Shown piece after piece: positions 26,752 to 35,892 of a stretch of 64,000 nucleotides of DNA. The stretch is from Alteromonas sp. BL110 (GTDB taxonomy: Bacteria; Pseudomonadota; Gammaproteobacteria; Enterobacterales; Alteromonadaceae), in the NCBI RefSeq assembly GCF_003443615.1, contig NZ_CP031967.1, positions 4,030,001-4,094,000 on the forward strand, read 5' to 3'. The stretch's first letter is position 1; every line of letters begins with the position of its first letter. The position numbers and the translations under genes were made by a program. Under the pieces are notes generated by a model. It was not told the origin of the DNA. It made no database searches and saw nothing but the letters and a program-made list of their open reading frames with translations.

Positions 26752-27891
26752 CTATTGAAGCCCAGATAAGGGGTGTTTATCCTTAGGCCAAGGAGAGGTA
26801 AAGAAATGCTCTACCACATCTTGCGGTACATCTTCTACGCTTCCATATTTCCACTTGGGCGACATATCTTTGTCAATTAGTAGTGCTCTAACACCCTCCT
26901 GAAATTCACCGCTTTCACCGCAGCGACAAGACATATTAGCTTCCATTCTAAAACAATCAGCCAGGGTCATAATGGCCCCTCTCTTACACTGCTCATAGAC
27001 TAAATGCATAGTTATCGGAGAGCCTTTTGCTAGCGTATTTTGGGCTCTCGACAACCATTTATCATGGCTCATATCGGCACTAAGAATTGAATTAACTATG
27101 CCAGTGGCATTATCAGCTGCACACAAATCATCAATAAACGCCATGTTAGGTTCTACATTGCTGCTGGGCGCAGATTCCGGTGCCTCTAAAGAATCAAGAA
27201 TAGATGTTACAGACTCCTTAAGACGTGTACTTTCTATCTCATTCCATGAATAGTTTGTGAGCTTTTGTAGCAAAACTTCTTTATCTGAGCCAGAGACTAG
27301 CGCATCCGCTAAGCCCACGTAACGGGCGTCTGCACCATTCATTTGACCGCCTGTTAAACCCAGGAACAAACCTGATTTTCCCGGTAGACGGGGAAGGAAA
27401 TAACTTCCTCCTACATCAGGGTATAATCCGATGGTGATTTCGGGCATAGCTAATCGCGATGTTTCAGTCACCACGCGATGGCTAGCACCACATAGCAGCC
27501 CCATGCCGCCCCCCATCACAATGCCGCTACCCCAAACTACAATCGGTTTGTTGTAGTTATGAATGGTATAATCTAAGGTATATTCCGTCTCAAAAAACGT
27601 TTCCAAAAACGATGGAATTTTCCCATTCGCTTCCACCATAGATTTGTACATAGATACAATATCACCACCAGCACAAAACGCTTTATCTCCTGCAGCATCT
27701 ATGACCACAGCTACAACGTCACTACGTGATTGCCACTGTTGAAGTGCCTTTAGCAGAATTTCTGCCATCGCTAAGTCCAGTGCATTCAGTGCTTTTGGCT
27801 TATTCAGCGTTAAACGTCCTACTGTAAAGTCGCCGTTCGATGTTTTTAACTCATCAACAATGACTACTGACTCCACGTCTGTCATATCCAC
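26752..27891 (-). CDS. 3-hydroxyisobutyryl-CoA hydrolase (crotonase superfamily)
   Basis: This is a crotonase-fold enzyme with the oxyanion-hole motifs FCAGGDIVS and GIVMGGGMGL and the catalytic-region MPEITIGLYPDVGGSYFLPRLPG, typical of HIBYL-CoA hydrolases of valine catabolism. The 379-residue length also fits that group rather than simple enoyl-CoA hydratases (about 260). The start is GTG 27891 or ATG 27885, with GGAG upstream. The acyl-CoA dehydrogenase gene lies 57 bp upstream on the same strand, which supports a valine/isobutyryl-CoA operon. Confidence 0.88.
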   Translation of the reverse strand: MDMTDVESVVIVDELKTSNGDFTVGRLTLNKPKALNALDLAMAEILLKALQQWQSRSDVVAVVIDAAGDKAFCAGGDIVSMYKSMVEANGKIPSFLETFFETEYTLDYTIHNYNKPIVVWGSGIVMGGGMGLLCGASHRVVTETSRLAMPEITIGLYPDVGGSYFLPRLPGKSGLFLGLTGGQMNGADARYVGLADALVSGSDKEVLLQKLTNYSWNEIESTRLKESVTSILDSLEAPESAPSSNVEPNMAFIDDLCAADNATGIVNSILSADMSHDKWLSRAQNTLAKGSPITMHLVYEQCKRGAIMTLADCFRMEANMSCRCGESGEFQEGVRALLIDKDMSPKWKYGSVEDVPQDVVEHFFTSPWPKDKHPLSGLQ

Positions 27892-27948
27892 TTTTCTCCA
27901 TTATTTATGCATTGAAACGCATTACTTACTAACTGAGTGGCAACCGCG

Positions 27949-29103
27949 CTAAAGAACACTTCGCTCATCTGACAGTAGGCGGCGCCCTATAATCACACGC
28001 ATAATTTCATTAGTACCTTCAAGTATCTGATGAACACGAACATCTCTAAAGTGACGCTCTAGTGGGTACTCTTTAATATAACCGTATCCACCGTGTAATT
28101 GGAGCGCATCGTTACACACATTAAAACCCACGTCTGTTGCAAAGCGTTTAGCCATAGCGCAGTAAGTCGTTTTATCAGCGTCATTGTTGTCTAGTTTGCA
28201 TGCCGCCATACGTACCATCTGTCTGGCTGCAACTAACTCAGTCGCCATATCAGCTAACTTAAATTGAAGAGCTTGGAAGCCTGCAATAGGTTTACCAAAC
28301 TGCTCGCGTTCATTCATATAGTCACGGGCTACGTTTAGTGCTTGCTGAGCTGTTCCTACTGAGCAAGTAGCAATATTGATGCGGCCGCCATCAAGCCCTT
28401 GCATAGCCATTTTAAAACCTTGACCTTCCTCACCAAGCAACCAACTGGCATCAAGCTCTACATTATCAAATGTAATCATTCGAGTGGGCTGTGCATTCCA
28501 CCCCATTTTCTCCTCTGCTTTACCATATTCAATACCTTCTGCATTAGCAGGGACTGCAAATGCAGATACGCCTTTCGGGCCATCTTCGCCAGTTCGTGCC
28601 ATGACTACAAGAACATCTGTACTTCCTGCACCAGAGATAAACACTTTAGAACCGTTTAGAACGTATCCACGGTCAGACTTTGTTGCTTTAGTTTTAAGCG
28701 ATGCTGCATCTGAACCTGCACCTGGCTCTGTTAAGCAATAAGAGGCAAGTTTGTCACCCGCGACTAATTGCTCGCACCAGATATCTTTTACTTCATTGGT
28801 GCCCCATGTTGCAATCATCCATGTGGCCATGTTGTGAATAGTTAACATAGCGGTAGTTGTAGTACACCCCATTGAAAGCTGTTCAAAGATAATCGATGAG
28901 TCGAGCCTTGATAAACCAAGGCCACCTGCGCTTTCAGGCGCATATAAGCCGCAAAAACCTAACTCGCCCGCTTTTTTAATCGCCTCTACAGGGAAATGAT
29001 GCTCTCTATCCCACATCGCCGCATTCGGCGCCAATTCTTGTAGGGCAAATTGACGAGCGGTTTCTTCAAAGGCTAATTGGTCATCGGTTAATTCAAAATT
29101 CAT
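27949..29103 (-). CDS. Acyl-CoA dehydrogenase, probably isobutyryl-CoA type
   Basis: This is an FAD-dependent dehydrogenase of about 384 residues with CLTEPGAGSDAASLKT (flavin-binding region), the middle beta domain, and the C-terminal QLHGGYGYIKEYPLERHFRDVRV block. The catalytic glutamate is in the ILEGTNEIMR motif. It oxidises a short branched acyl-CoA; isobutyryl-CoA is inferred from the HIBYL-CoA hydrolase next door. I use the ATG at 29103 (MNFELTDDQ), not the upstream in-frame one. An inverted repeat (29158-29171) in its promoter may be a LiuR/MerR-type operator. Confidence 0.92.
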   Translation of the reverse strand: MNFELTDDQLAFEETARQFALQELAPNAAMWDREHHFPVEAIKKAGELGFCGLYAPESAGGLGLSRLDSSIIFEQLSMGCTTTTAMLTIHNMATWMIATWGTNEVKDIWCEQLVAGDKLASYCLTEPGAGSDAASLKTKATKSDRGYVLNGSKVFISGAGSTDVLVVMARTGEDGPKGVSAFAVPANAEGIEYGKAEEKMGWNAQPTRMITFDNVELDASWLLGEEGQGFKMAMQGLDGGRINIATCSVGTAQQALNVARDYMNEREQFGKPIAGFQALQFKLADMATELVAARQMVRMAACKLDNNDADKTTYCAMAKRFATDVGFNVCNDALQLHGGYGYIKEYPLERHFRDVRVHQILEGTNEIMRVIIGRRLLSDERSVL

Positions 29104-29157
29104 TAGACATACCTTCAACTGAGTTGCTTTCTAAATACAATAACCAATACCTACCCC

Positions 29158-29171
29158 TTACGTAAACGTAA
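29158..29171 (-). promoter_or_regulatory. Inverted repeat upstream of the acyl-CoA dehydrogenase operon
   Basis: TTACGT and ACGTAA are 6-bp arms with two A between them, set inside CC...GG flanks, 55 bp before the ATG. The ACGT half-sites and spacing recall LiuR-type operators of branched-chain amino-acid catabolism. No liuR gene is in the window. Confidence 0.4.
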
Positions 29172-29332
29172 AGGTAAATATTTATTTAATTTAATGAGGC
29201 TTTAACGTAAATATTTTGTGACGAGAAACGCATTTTGATTCTGAAGCGGATGGAGGTAGATAAAACTTATCCTTTTTAATAATGCACTTTTTCCCAGCCG
29301 CTGATAAGCTAGCTTTAGTTTATATTATTTAT

Positions 29333-30943
29333 ATGATCGCCGTGGAATTTAGAATAGCCATAGTAGAAGACAACGCTACCGCCCGAACCGCGCTTCGAGG
29401 CCACCTTATGTCTATTGCTAATTTGTCGGTAAGCAGTTTTGCGTCTGGCGTTGAACTGAAAGCGGCGCTAAAAAAGCAGAACTTTGAACTGTTGTTAATG
29501 GACTACCATCTCGGACAGGGTAAAAGTGGTGTCGAATGGGTACAAAGTTTGAGAGAAGCCGGGTTTATTCGACCGAGTACAGGAATCATCTTTCTCACCT
29601 CGGATCGTTCTCCGCAAATAATTGGACGGATCATGGATCTTCAACCCGATGTTTTGCTCATTAAGCCTTATACTATTGCCTCTTTGACCCGTCAAATTAA
29701 TCACTATTTGAAATATCGTGACTTTGTCAAAAACGTATTGCACTCTTTAGACAATAAACAATTAGAGAGGGCTATCAGTGTAGTTCGCGCCAAAATCTCA
29801 GAAGGCATCCCCCCTCGCCTTGTGGCGGATATACGAAAACTTTATGCACGGCTTCTTTATGAAAATGGCGATATCCAAAGAGCTTTAAGTATTTATGATG
29901 ATGTACTCACACGCAGCGATAAAGTGTTGTGGGCTCAATGGGGAAAAGTTAAATGCCAATACGCATCTGGGCAGTGGCCACACTGCAAAAACCATTTAAG
30001 CCAGATGGTAAATTCAAGTTTGGCACGGGATAAAGCTTTTGAATGGTTAGCCTCTATCTCTTTTGAACAAAATTCTTATGAGCAGGTAGAGAAATACCTT
30101 AACGAGATAAAGTTCAGTGAATTGAGTTTACCCGCCGCCAAACTTAAAACCCTTGCGTATCAAAAACAGGACAAAGTTGTTGAAGCTATAGATCTTCTGC
30201 AAAAAAAACGTGCTATGCACCGCAGTGCAAAAGACAGGTTTAATGATTTCACCTTTGAATTGGCCGAGTTTTATTTGTTCTTGGCAGAAGAGTCTCCCGA
30301 AACCAACAGAAAAGAAAGCTTATCCCAAGCTAGAAAACTAGTAGGTATTGCAGGAAGAAGTCAGGGCGATGCACAAACGTTGCAAAAAAGGGATTACCTC
30401 CTGGCATTTTCAGCACTGCTAGATGGCGATATAGATAAAGCCGCCCACCTGCTTGAAAGTGACCACATCGATAACTATCTGCGTACCGAGCCGTCTGTCT
30501 TGGTTATTGCTGCAAAGGTCCACCATGGACTTGGCGATGAACGTAAGGCAGGTGAACTATTGTTAATGGCTAAGCAGAAAAATGCTGAACTACAGGCCAT
30601 ATCAGAACAAGTGATGAACGACGAGTTGATTTTCACTGGAGGCGAACGTTTAGGGCTTAACCACGAGCAGGCGATTTCTATAAATGAAACTGGCACCCAA
30701 CTGTTCATTGAAGGAATGTTTAATAAGGCAATGAAGCATTTTTACGATGCGTTTCAGCTATCGCCTGACACCGCAGCGTTTGGGCTAAACCTGCTTCAAT
30801 GCATGATTGAAGCAGATACAGGCGTCTACCGTAAGTTTAACATCAACGTTTTACTCGAAAAAATCACTTCATTGCCGCTGAACGAGACAAATAAGACCCG
30901 TTTAGAGCAGCTTACCCTGTCTGCACAAGAGCAAGCACTTTAG
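29333..30943 (+). CDS. Second response regulator with receiver and TPR-like domains
   Basis: This has the same architecture as the gene at 8.5 kb: a CheY-like receiver (acidic VEDN; phospho-acceptor in LLMDYHLG; Lys in LLIKPY) followed by about 400 residues of helical tetratricopeptide-like repeats, ending in a LNLLQC motif shared with its paralog. No DNA-binding or enzyme output domain is present. The start is uncertain: the ATG at 29333 begins just before the receiver, and an upstream in-frame ATG at 29282 would add 17 residues of hydrophobic sequence. No sensor kinase lies beside it. A terminator-like hairpin overlaps the stop. Confidence 0.82.
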   Translation: MIAVEFRIAIVEDNATARTALRGHLMSIANLSVSSFASGVELKAALKKQNFELLLMDYHLGQGKSGVEWVQSLREAGFIRPSTGIIFLTSDRSPQIIGRIMDLQPDVLLIKPYTIASLTRQINHYLKYRDFVKNVLHSLDNKQLERAISVVRAKISEGIPPRLVADIRKLYARLLYENGDIQRALSIYDDVLTRSDKVLWAQWGKVKCQYASGQWPHCKNHLSQMVNSSLARDKAFEWLASISFEQNSYEQVEKYLNEIKFSELSLPAAKLKTLAYQKQDKVVEAIDLLQKKRAMHRSAKDRFNDFTFELAEFYLFLAEESPETNRKESLSQARKLVGIAGRSQGDAQTLQKRDYLLAFSALLDGDIDKAAHLLESDHIDNYLRTEPSVLVIAAKVHHGLGDERKAGELLLMAKQKNAELQAISEQVMNDELIFTGGERLGLNHEQAISINETGTQLFIEGMFNKAMKHFYDAFQLSPDTAAFGLNLLQCMIEADTGVYRKFNINVLLEKITSLPLNETNKTRLEQLTLSAQEQAL

Positions 30944-30967
30944 TTTATTTAAAGTGCGAGTGCTTTT
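30935..30967 (+). terminator. Terminator at the end of the receiver-TPR gene
   Basis: GCACTTTA (30935-30942) pairs with TAAAGTGC (30950-30957); a further AGTGC and a T6 run follow. The hairpin includes the stop codon. Confidence 0.6.
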
Positions 30968-30998
30968 TTACATTGCGGTAATTCAAACTTAAAAAAGA

Positions 30999-31868
30999 CT
31001 ATTTTAAACGAGTCAACAAGCTGGAAGTGTCCCAACGGCCCCCACCAAGTTTTTGTACATCCGCATAGTATTGGTCCACAAGCGCAGTGAGCGCCAAGGT
31101 AGAACCGTTTTTACGGGCTTCATCAAGTGCAATATTTAGGTCTTTGCGCATCCAATCTACAGCGAAACCAAAATCAAAACTGTTATTTAACATGGTGCTG
31201 GCTCTGTTTTCCATCTGCCAAGACTGTGCAGCGCCCTTGCTTATCACATCAATTACCGCGTTACAATCTAGCCCGGCGCGCTGGCCGAAGTGAAGCGCTT
31301 CGGCTAGGCCCTGTACAATACCGGCGATACAAATTTGATTCATCATTTTCGCTAACTGACCACTGCCGCTTTTACCCAGCAACTGGCTATGGCGTGCATA
31401 ATGTGCCATTACTGGCTCTATTTGAGCGAAAACCGATTCATCACCGCCAACCATGACAGTCAGTTGACCATTTTCGGCACCAGCTTGCCCACCAGAAACT
31501 GGGGCATCTAAAAATCCAATTTGCTTTTCTTTACTGCTAGCGTAAAGCTCCCTGGCTACGTCTGCTGATGCAGTTGTATGATCGACCAGTACACTCCCCG
31601 CTTTCATTACTTCTAAAGCTTGCGTACCAACCTCTCTCACGTCATTGTCATTACCTACGCACATGAAAACGATATCAGCGCCTTTAACGGCTTCCGCCAC
31701 CGATTTACACGCACTAGCATCAGCGTTGCCATAGGCGGCTAGCCAATCTTGCGCCTTTTTCGTGGTACGGTTATACACAGTAACAGGATAACCCGCATTG
31801 CTAAGGTGCCCTGCCATAGGAAACCCCATTACCCCTAAGCCCAAAAAACTCACTTTCAAATTACTCAT
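30999..31868 (-). CDS. NAD(P)-dependent 3-hydroxyisobutyrate dehydrogenase-family oxidoreductase
   Basis: This beta-hydroxyacid dehydrogenase has an N-terminal Rossmann fold (FLGLGVMGFPMAGHL), the substrate-binding DAPVSGGQAGAENG, and the catalytic-Lys helix region GQLAKMMNQ. The VYNRTTKKA cofactor loop has the Arg/Thr pattern that favours NADPH. It could complete valine catabolism (3-hydroxyisobutyrate to methylmalonate semialdehyde), given the hydrolase and dehydrogenase nearby, but the intervening receiver-TPR gene and the likely NADPH preference also fit a glyoxylate or tartronate-semialdehyde reductase. ATG start at 31868. Confidence 0.85.
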   Translation of the reverse strand: MSNLKVSFLGLGVMGFPMAGHLSNAGYPVTVYNRTTKKAQDWLAAYGNADASACKSVAEAVKGADIVFMCVGNDNDVREVGTQALEVMKAGSVLVDHTTASADVARELYASSKEKQIGFLDAPVSGGQAGAENGQLTVMVGGDESVFAQIEPVMAHYARHSQLLGKSGSGQLAKMMNQICIAGIVQGLAEALHFGQRAGLDCNAVIDVISKGAAQSWQMENRASTMLNNSFDFGFAVDWMRKDLNIALDEARKNGSTLALTALVDQYYADVQKLGGGRWDTSSLLTRLK

Positions 31869-31956
31869 ACGGAATATACTCTAGATGCCAATTAAATAGG
31901 TTTGCATTACCTAAGAGTAACAGACTTACCAAAAACAAAAACATAGGAATACAAAT

Positions 31957-32439
31957 TTGGAACTCTACACTCATCCTATTACGCTGAATAACGGCGAACA
32001 AACCACACTTGAACAATACAAGGGGAAAGTGCTGCTTATCGTTAATACCGCCAGTAAATGCGGTTTTACACCTCAATATGAAGGGCTTGAAACGCTTTAT
32101 AAGAAATATAACGACAAGGGTTTTGAGGTGCTAGGGTTTCCATGCGACCAATTTGGCCACCAAGAACCTGGAAGTGATAGCGATATTGCACAGTTTTGCA
32201 GCTTAAATTTTGGCGTGTCATTTCCGCTTTTTAAAAAGACAAATGTTAATGGTCCAGAGGCAAACCCTCTTTTTGAAGCTTTAAAACAAGATGCACCCGG
32301 GCTACTGGGAACCAGACGTATCAAATGGAATTTTACTAAGTTCTTAGTCAATGCTGAGGGTAAAGTACTAAAACGCTACGCGCCTACCGTAAAGCCAGAG
32401 GCTATTGAAAAAGATATTGTTAAACTCTTGGGGGCGTAA
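31957..32439 (+). CDS. Glutathione peroxidase (Cys type)
   Basis: The 160-residue protein has the full catalytic set of the glutathione/thioredoxin peroxidase family: Cys in ASKCGFTPQYE, Gln in FPCDQFGHQEPG, and Trp-Asn in IKWNFTKF. Cys replaces selenocysteine. It reduces peroxides in the cytosol (no signal peptide). The start is TTG, with a GGAA Shine-Dalgarno-like sequence 7 bases upstream. Divergent from the HIBADH-family gene. Confidence 0.92.
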   Translation: MELYTHPITLNNGEQTTLEQYKGKVLLIVNTASKCGFTPQYEGLETLYKKYNDKGFEVLGFPCDQFGHQEPGSDSDIAQFCSLNFGVSFPLFKKTNVNGPEANPLFEALKQDAPGLLGTRRIKWNFTKFLVNAEGKVLKRYAPTVKPEAIEKDIVKLLGA

Positions 32440-32638
32440 GCCATACGACCTCGATTGAATGCAAGTGGAGTGCTTTGTGCCTACTTACGCTACTATTATT
32501 TTATTGATCTGTATCTAAACAGTGCAAATAGTAGCGTGCTAATTTATTGCGCATTGTTGGCATTATATAGTGCACTAACAGTTTGGTAGAAAAGTGAAAA
32601 CCACACCAAATGAAAATACACATACGAATGGAAATACT

Positions 32639-33634
32639 ATGCAAAATCGTAATATTGCCTTTTTTAGTACTCGCCCCTATGAGCAAGTGGTATTTTCACA
32701 GCTACTAGATGACTACAATAGCGCCAATAGCCAAAGCGTTAAGGGCACTTTTTTCGCACACCCGCTTAACCCATCGACTGCTATAAGCTGTAAGGGATTT
32801 AGTGATGTGGTTGTCTTTGTGAACGACGATGTAAATGCGACGACCATCAAAGTGCTAAAAGACTGTGGTGTTAAACACATCGCGCTTCGCTGTGCAGGTT
32901 ACAATAATGTAGATGTTGGTGCCGCAGCTGAAGCTGACATAGCAGTAAGTCGTGTGCCTGCTTATAGCCCTGAAACCGTAGCTGAACACACACTCGCAAT
33001 CATTCTTACCTTAAACCGAAAAACCCATAAAGCCTATAATCGGGTTAGAGAAGGTAACTTTAACCTAGACGGGTTAATGGGGTTCACCCTACATGGCAAA
33101 ACAGTGGGCGTTATAGGTACAGGAAAAATTGGTAAAGCCGTTATTCGCATACTGTTGGGGTTTGGATGTAAAGTTCTTTGTTTTGACCCAAGCCAAGATG
33201 ATGATGTGATCGCTTTGGGAGCCCAATATGTAACGTTAAATGAACTGCTAGAAAAAAGCATCATTGTTACGTTGCACTGCCCGCTAAATGAAAAGAGTTA
33301 TCATATTATCAATGCTGACAGCATAGCGAAAATGCCGGCGGGCGTAATGCTAATCAATACATCTCGTGGCGGTCTTGTAGATGACACTGCCATTATAAAA
33401 GGGCTTAAGTCGAAACAGATAGGCTATCTGGGGCTAGATGTATACGAAAGAGAGTCTGAACTCTTTTTCAGTGACCATTCACAGGAAATCATTCAAGACG
33501 ACATTTTTCAGCGTTTAACGACCTTTCCCAATGTATTGATAACGGGGCACCAGGGCTTCTTCTCTTATGAAGCATTAAACGAAATTGCGGGAACGACGCT
33601 TGAGAACATCCTTGCAGGTGACAATACGCTATAA
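32639..33634 (+). CDS. ldhA: D-lactate dehydrogenase (2-hydroxyacid dehydrogenase)
   Basis: This is a D-isomer-specific hydroxyacid dehydrogenase with the LdhA features LRCAGYNNVD and VPAYSPETVAEHTLA, the NAD loop GVIGTGKIGKAVIRIL, and the catalytic His in TGHQGFFSYEAL. Length from the ATG chosen here is 331 residues, like E. coli LdhA. A GTG 45 bases upstream is in frame but would add a low-complexity Asn/Thr stretch. It reduces pyruvate to D-lactate in fermentation; no other fermentation genes lie nearby. Confidence 0.88.
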   Translation: MQNRNIAFFSTRPYEQVVFSQLLDDYNSANSQSVKGTFFAHPLNPSTAISCKGFSDVVVFVNDDVNATTIKVLKDCGVKHIALRCAGYNNVDVGAAAEADIAVSRVPAYSPETVAEHTLAIILTLNRKTHKAYNRVREGNFNLDGLMGFTLHGKTVGVIGTGKIGKAVIRILLGFGCKVLCFDPSQDDDVIALGAQYVTLNELLEKSIIVTLHCPLNEKSYHIINADSIAKMPAGVMLINTSRGGLVDDTAIIKGLKSKQIGYLGLDVYERESELFFSDHSQEIIQDDIFQRLTTFPNVLITGHQGFFSYEALNEIAGTTLENILAGDNTL

Positions 33635-33688
33635 ACAAACTTTTAAGTCACCTGCATTACGTCAGAGACGCTTGTGAACTCAACGAGA

Positions 33689-34432
33689 TTATGGCTTTTC
33701 GAGGATTAGTTGGAAGTATTTTCCGAGCCACAAATAGGGCTCCTGCTGGTGATACTGTCGTTCAAGAGCAAGCAAATCGTTAAATTTGCTACTTTGATGC
33801 GTAATATCCCGCATGTAATCATGAAAACAGCGAATGCCAGCTTTTTCCAGTATGTTAAAGCCTAACGACTCACAATACTCAACCACTCGCATTGCGCTAA
33901 GCGGTTGGTTGGGATTAAGTCTCACCTGCTTTTTCGCCTTCATCCCTTTGGCGATATAATCGAAATTACCGTAGATGGCATTGGCAAATAAATTCGCATC
34001 TTGATTAAAGAAACTCAAGCTTAAGCGTGCTCCGGGTTTCATATTGCTATACATAAAATCTATAGCGTCAAAGGGCGCATCTAGCCATTCTAGAACCGCA
34101 TGACAAACCAGAAAATCGAAATCATTGAGGTCTTCTATTTGTTGTAAATATTGATTCCGTATTTTTATATTTGGCGCGTCAGAAAGTAAAGACTCCGCCT
34201 GATTAAGCACGTCCTTTGACGCATCGGTAAGAACAACAGAGTGCCCTTTCGCGGCTATATGAGCCGTCATTACCCCTGTGCCCCCACCTATTTCGATGGC
34301 TCGGACCGGCGCTTTTAAATAAGGTTCAAGCACATCACATAATAGTGTGTGCCGCAATTTGCCCTTGGTCGTCCCGTAAATGTTGTTTGAAAACTTCTCA
34401 GCAATACCGTCGAAGATACGATCGTTATTCAT
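33689..34432 (-). CDS. cmoM: tRNA 5-carboxymethoxyuridine methyltransferase CmoM
   Basis: This SAM-dependent methyltransferase of 247 residues has motif I IEIGGGTGVMTAHIA, motif II VLTDAS, and the CmoM N-terminus DRIFDGIAEKFSNNIYGTTKGKLR. CmoM methylates cmo5U34 in certain tRNAs, the last step of the pathway whose first hydroxylation is done by TrhO (also in this window). The Nif3-like gene lies 15 bp upstream on the same strand, so they probably form one operon. Confidence 0.9.
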   Translation of the reverse strand: MNNDRIFDGIAEKFSNNIYGTTKGKLRHTLLCDVLEPYLKAPVRAIEIGGGTGVMTAHIAAKGHSVVLTDASKDVLNQAESLLSDAPNIKIRNQYLQQIEDLNDFDFLVCHAVLEWLDAPFDAIDFMYSNMKPGARLSLSFFNQDANLFANAIYGNFDYIAKGMKAKKQVRLNPNQPLSAMRVVEYCESLGFNILEKAGIRCFHDYMRDITHQSSKFNDLLALERQYHQQEPYLWLGKYFQLILEKP

Positions 34433-34447
34433 ATACTACAAACTTCG

Positions 34448-35209
34448 CTATGCGGGGTTATCGATATCAATAAACTCAACAGGCAAGTCGAATTGCTGCT
34501 CAATATGTTCGCCTAAAGACTTCACGCCGTAGCGTTCGGTAGCATGATGGCCAGCCGCAAAAAAGGTAATACCCATTTCTCTTGCTGTATGCACGGTTTG
34601 CTCAGATACTTCACCGGTAATAAATGCATCTACACCTAACTCAACCGCTTGTTCTATGAATCCCTGACCTCCGCCAGTGCACCAAGCAAGTGTTGTTATT
34701 GGTTTTGACACAGGCCCTTCTATTAGCACATCTCGTCCTAACAGCTGCTGCAATTTATCTTGTAGAGCTACGCCTTCAATTGCTTCCTCCAAATTTCCTT
34801 GCATGACAACACCAACAGGTTTTACGCCGCTAACTGCACTTACATTTTGTACATCGAGAAGAGACGCAAGCTGACGATTGTTTCCAAATTCTGGGTGAAC
34901 ATCTAAAGGAAGATGGTAGGCAAATAAATTTAGATCATTGGCAAGTAAAGCAGAAAGACGGCGCTTTTTCATGCCGGTCACAGCCTGTGGCTCACCTTTC
35001 CAAAAATATCCGTGATGCACAATAAGCGCATCGGCATTAGCTTCTATCGCCGCATTTACTAAAGCCTGAGACGCTGTTACACCTGTAACAATTTTCTCTA
35101 TTTTATTTGTGCCCTCTACCTGTAAGCCATTGGGGCAATAATCACTGATTTCGCTAACCCTTAACATTCCATCAAGATAATTTTGTAGTTCTAGGCGGGT
35201 AATAGACAC
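34448..35209 (-). CDS. Nif3-like dinuclear metal-centre protein (YbgI type)
   Basis: The 253-residue protein has the family motifs: CPNGLQVEG near the N-terminus, the metal-binding ALIVHHGYFW (two His), HLPLDVHPEFGNN, ITGEVSEQTVHTA and FFAAGHHATERYGVK. These form a toroidal hexamer with two metals. It has been linked to GTP cyclohydrolase-type chemistry in annotation, but the true role is unknown. The start is GTG, with GGAGG 6 bases upstream. Followed directly by cmoM. Confidence 0.92.
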   Translation of the reverse strand: MSITRLELQNYLDGMLRVSEISDYCPNGLQVEGTNKIEKIVTGVTASQALVNAAIEANADALIVHHGYFWKGEPQAVTGMKKRRLSALLANDLNLFAYHLPLDVHPEFGNNRQLASLLDVQNVSAVSGVKPVGVVMQGNLEEAIEGVALQDKLQQLLGRDVLIEGPVSKPITTLAWCTGGGQGFIEQAVELGVDAFITGEVSEQTVHTAREMGITFFAAGHHATERYGVKSLGEHIEQQFDLPVEFIDIDNPA

Positions 35210-35460
35210 GAATCCTCCGGTTGAAAGTTAGACAACTTATTAAAAAAACGCTATAAAATACGCGAACGTTTCGTATAACACCTATAAGTCGACAAACGTC
35301 TATTGTAAGAAAATGAAAAAAAGAAGATGGCTCAACACAGTGCCTACTCTTGATTTTACTTATTTCGCATATGCGTTGTGCTGTAAATAAACAGTAGTCA
35401 CTTATCGGTATTACAAGTCAAAAACGTTCGTCATCTTAACAAAATAAAGAGCAAAAAAGC

Positions 35461-35796
35461 ATGGCAAACTTAGACAAAGATGCAGTTATCGCGGTTTTCA
35501 CTGAAGCGTATAAAAAAGCTAACGGCAAAGCGCCGTCTATTGAAAGTAAAAGCGGTTGGTACAGCGTAGATGGCGGCAAAAATATGCGCTTAGCACAGCT
35601 TCAGGAAATGGCAGAATCACTAGCATCGAATTCGTCTGAAAAAACAGAAGCAAAGAGAGAGAAAAGCGAGCCTAAAGTAGCGGCCAAATCCGCTAAGAAA
35701 AAAGCGTCTACTTCTAAAAAATCGGGATTCTCGGTTAAGGATTTCTGGGCAGAAAAGCTAAACGCTGAAGTGCCAGGCGCTACCCTTCCTCGCTAG
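35461..35796 (+). CDS. Small Lys-rich hypothetical protein
   Basis: This 111-residue protein has an N-terminal globular half with GGKNMRLAQLQEMAESLAS, a Lys/Ala/Ser/Glu linker (about residues 62-87) and a C-terminal motif FSVKDFWAEKL. Its high positive charge and disordered linker would suit a nucleic-acid-associated protein, but no family is recognised. It is monocistronic and precedes a TetR regulator on the opposite strand. AAAGAGC lies 8-14 bases before the ATG. Confidence 0.7.
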   Translation: MANLDKDAVIAVFTEAYKKANGKAPSIESKSGWYSVDGGKNMRLAQLQEMAESLASNSSEKTEAKREKSEPKVAAKSAKKKASTSKKSGFSVKDFWAEKLNAEVPGATLPR

Positions 35797-35837
35797 TTTT
35801 AAAAAGCATTTCACAAAATGCCTATTTCAAACCACGC

Positions 35838-35860
35838 CTAGTCTCCGCTCCGGGGACTAG
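35838..35860. terminator. Hairpin between convergent genes
   Basis: CTAGTC (35838-35843) and GACTAG (35855-35860), with additional CC/GG pairs, form a compact stem after the small Lys-rich gene. No T-run follows on the plus strand. Confidence 0.4.
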
Positions 35861-35892
35861 CTTATTCGCTATACGTTAGCGAACAAAATAAT

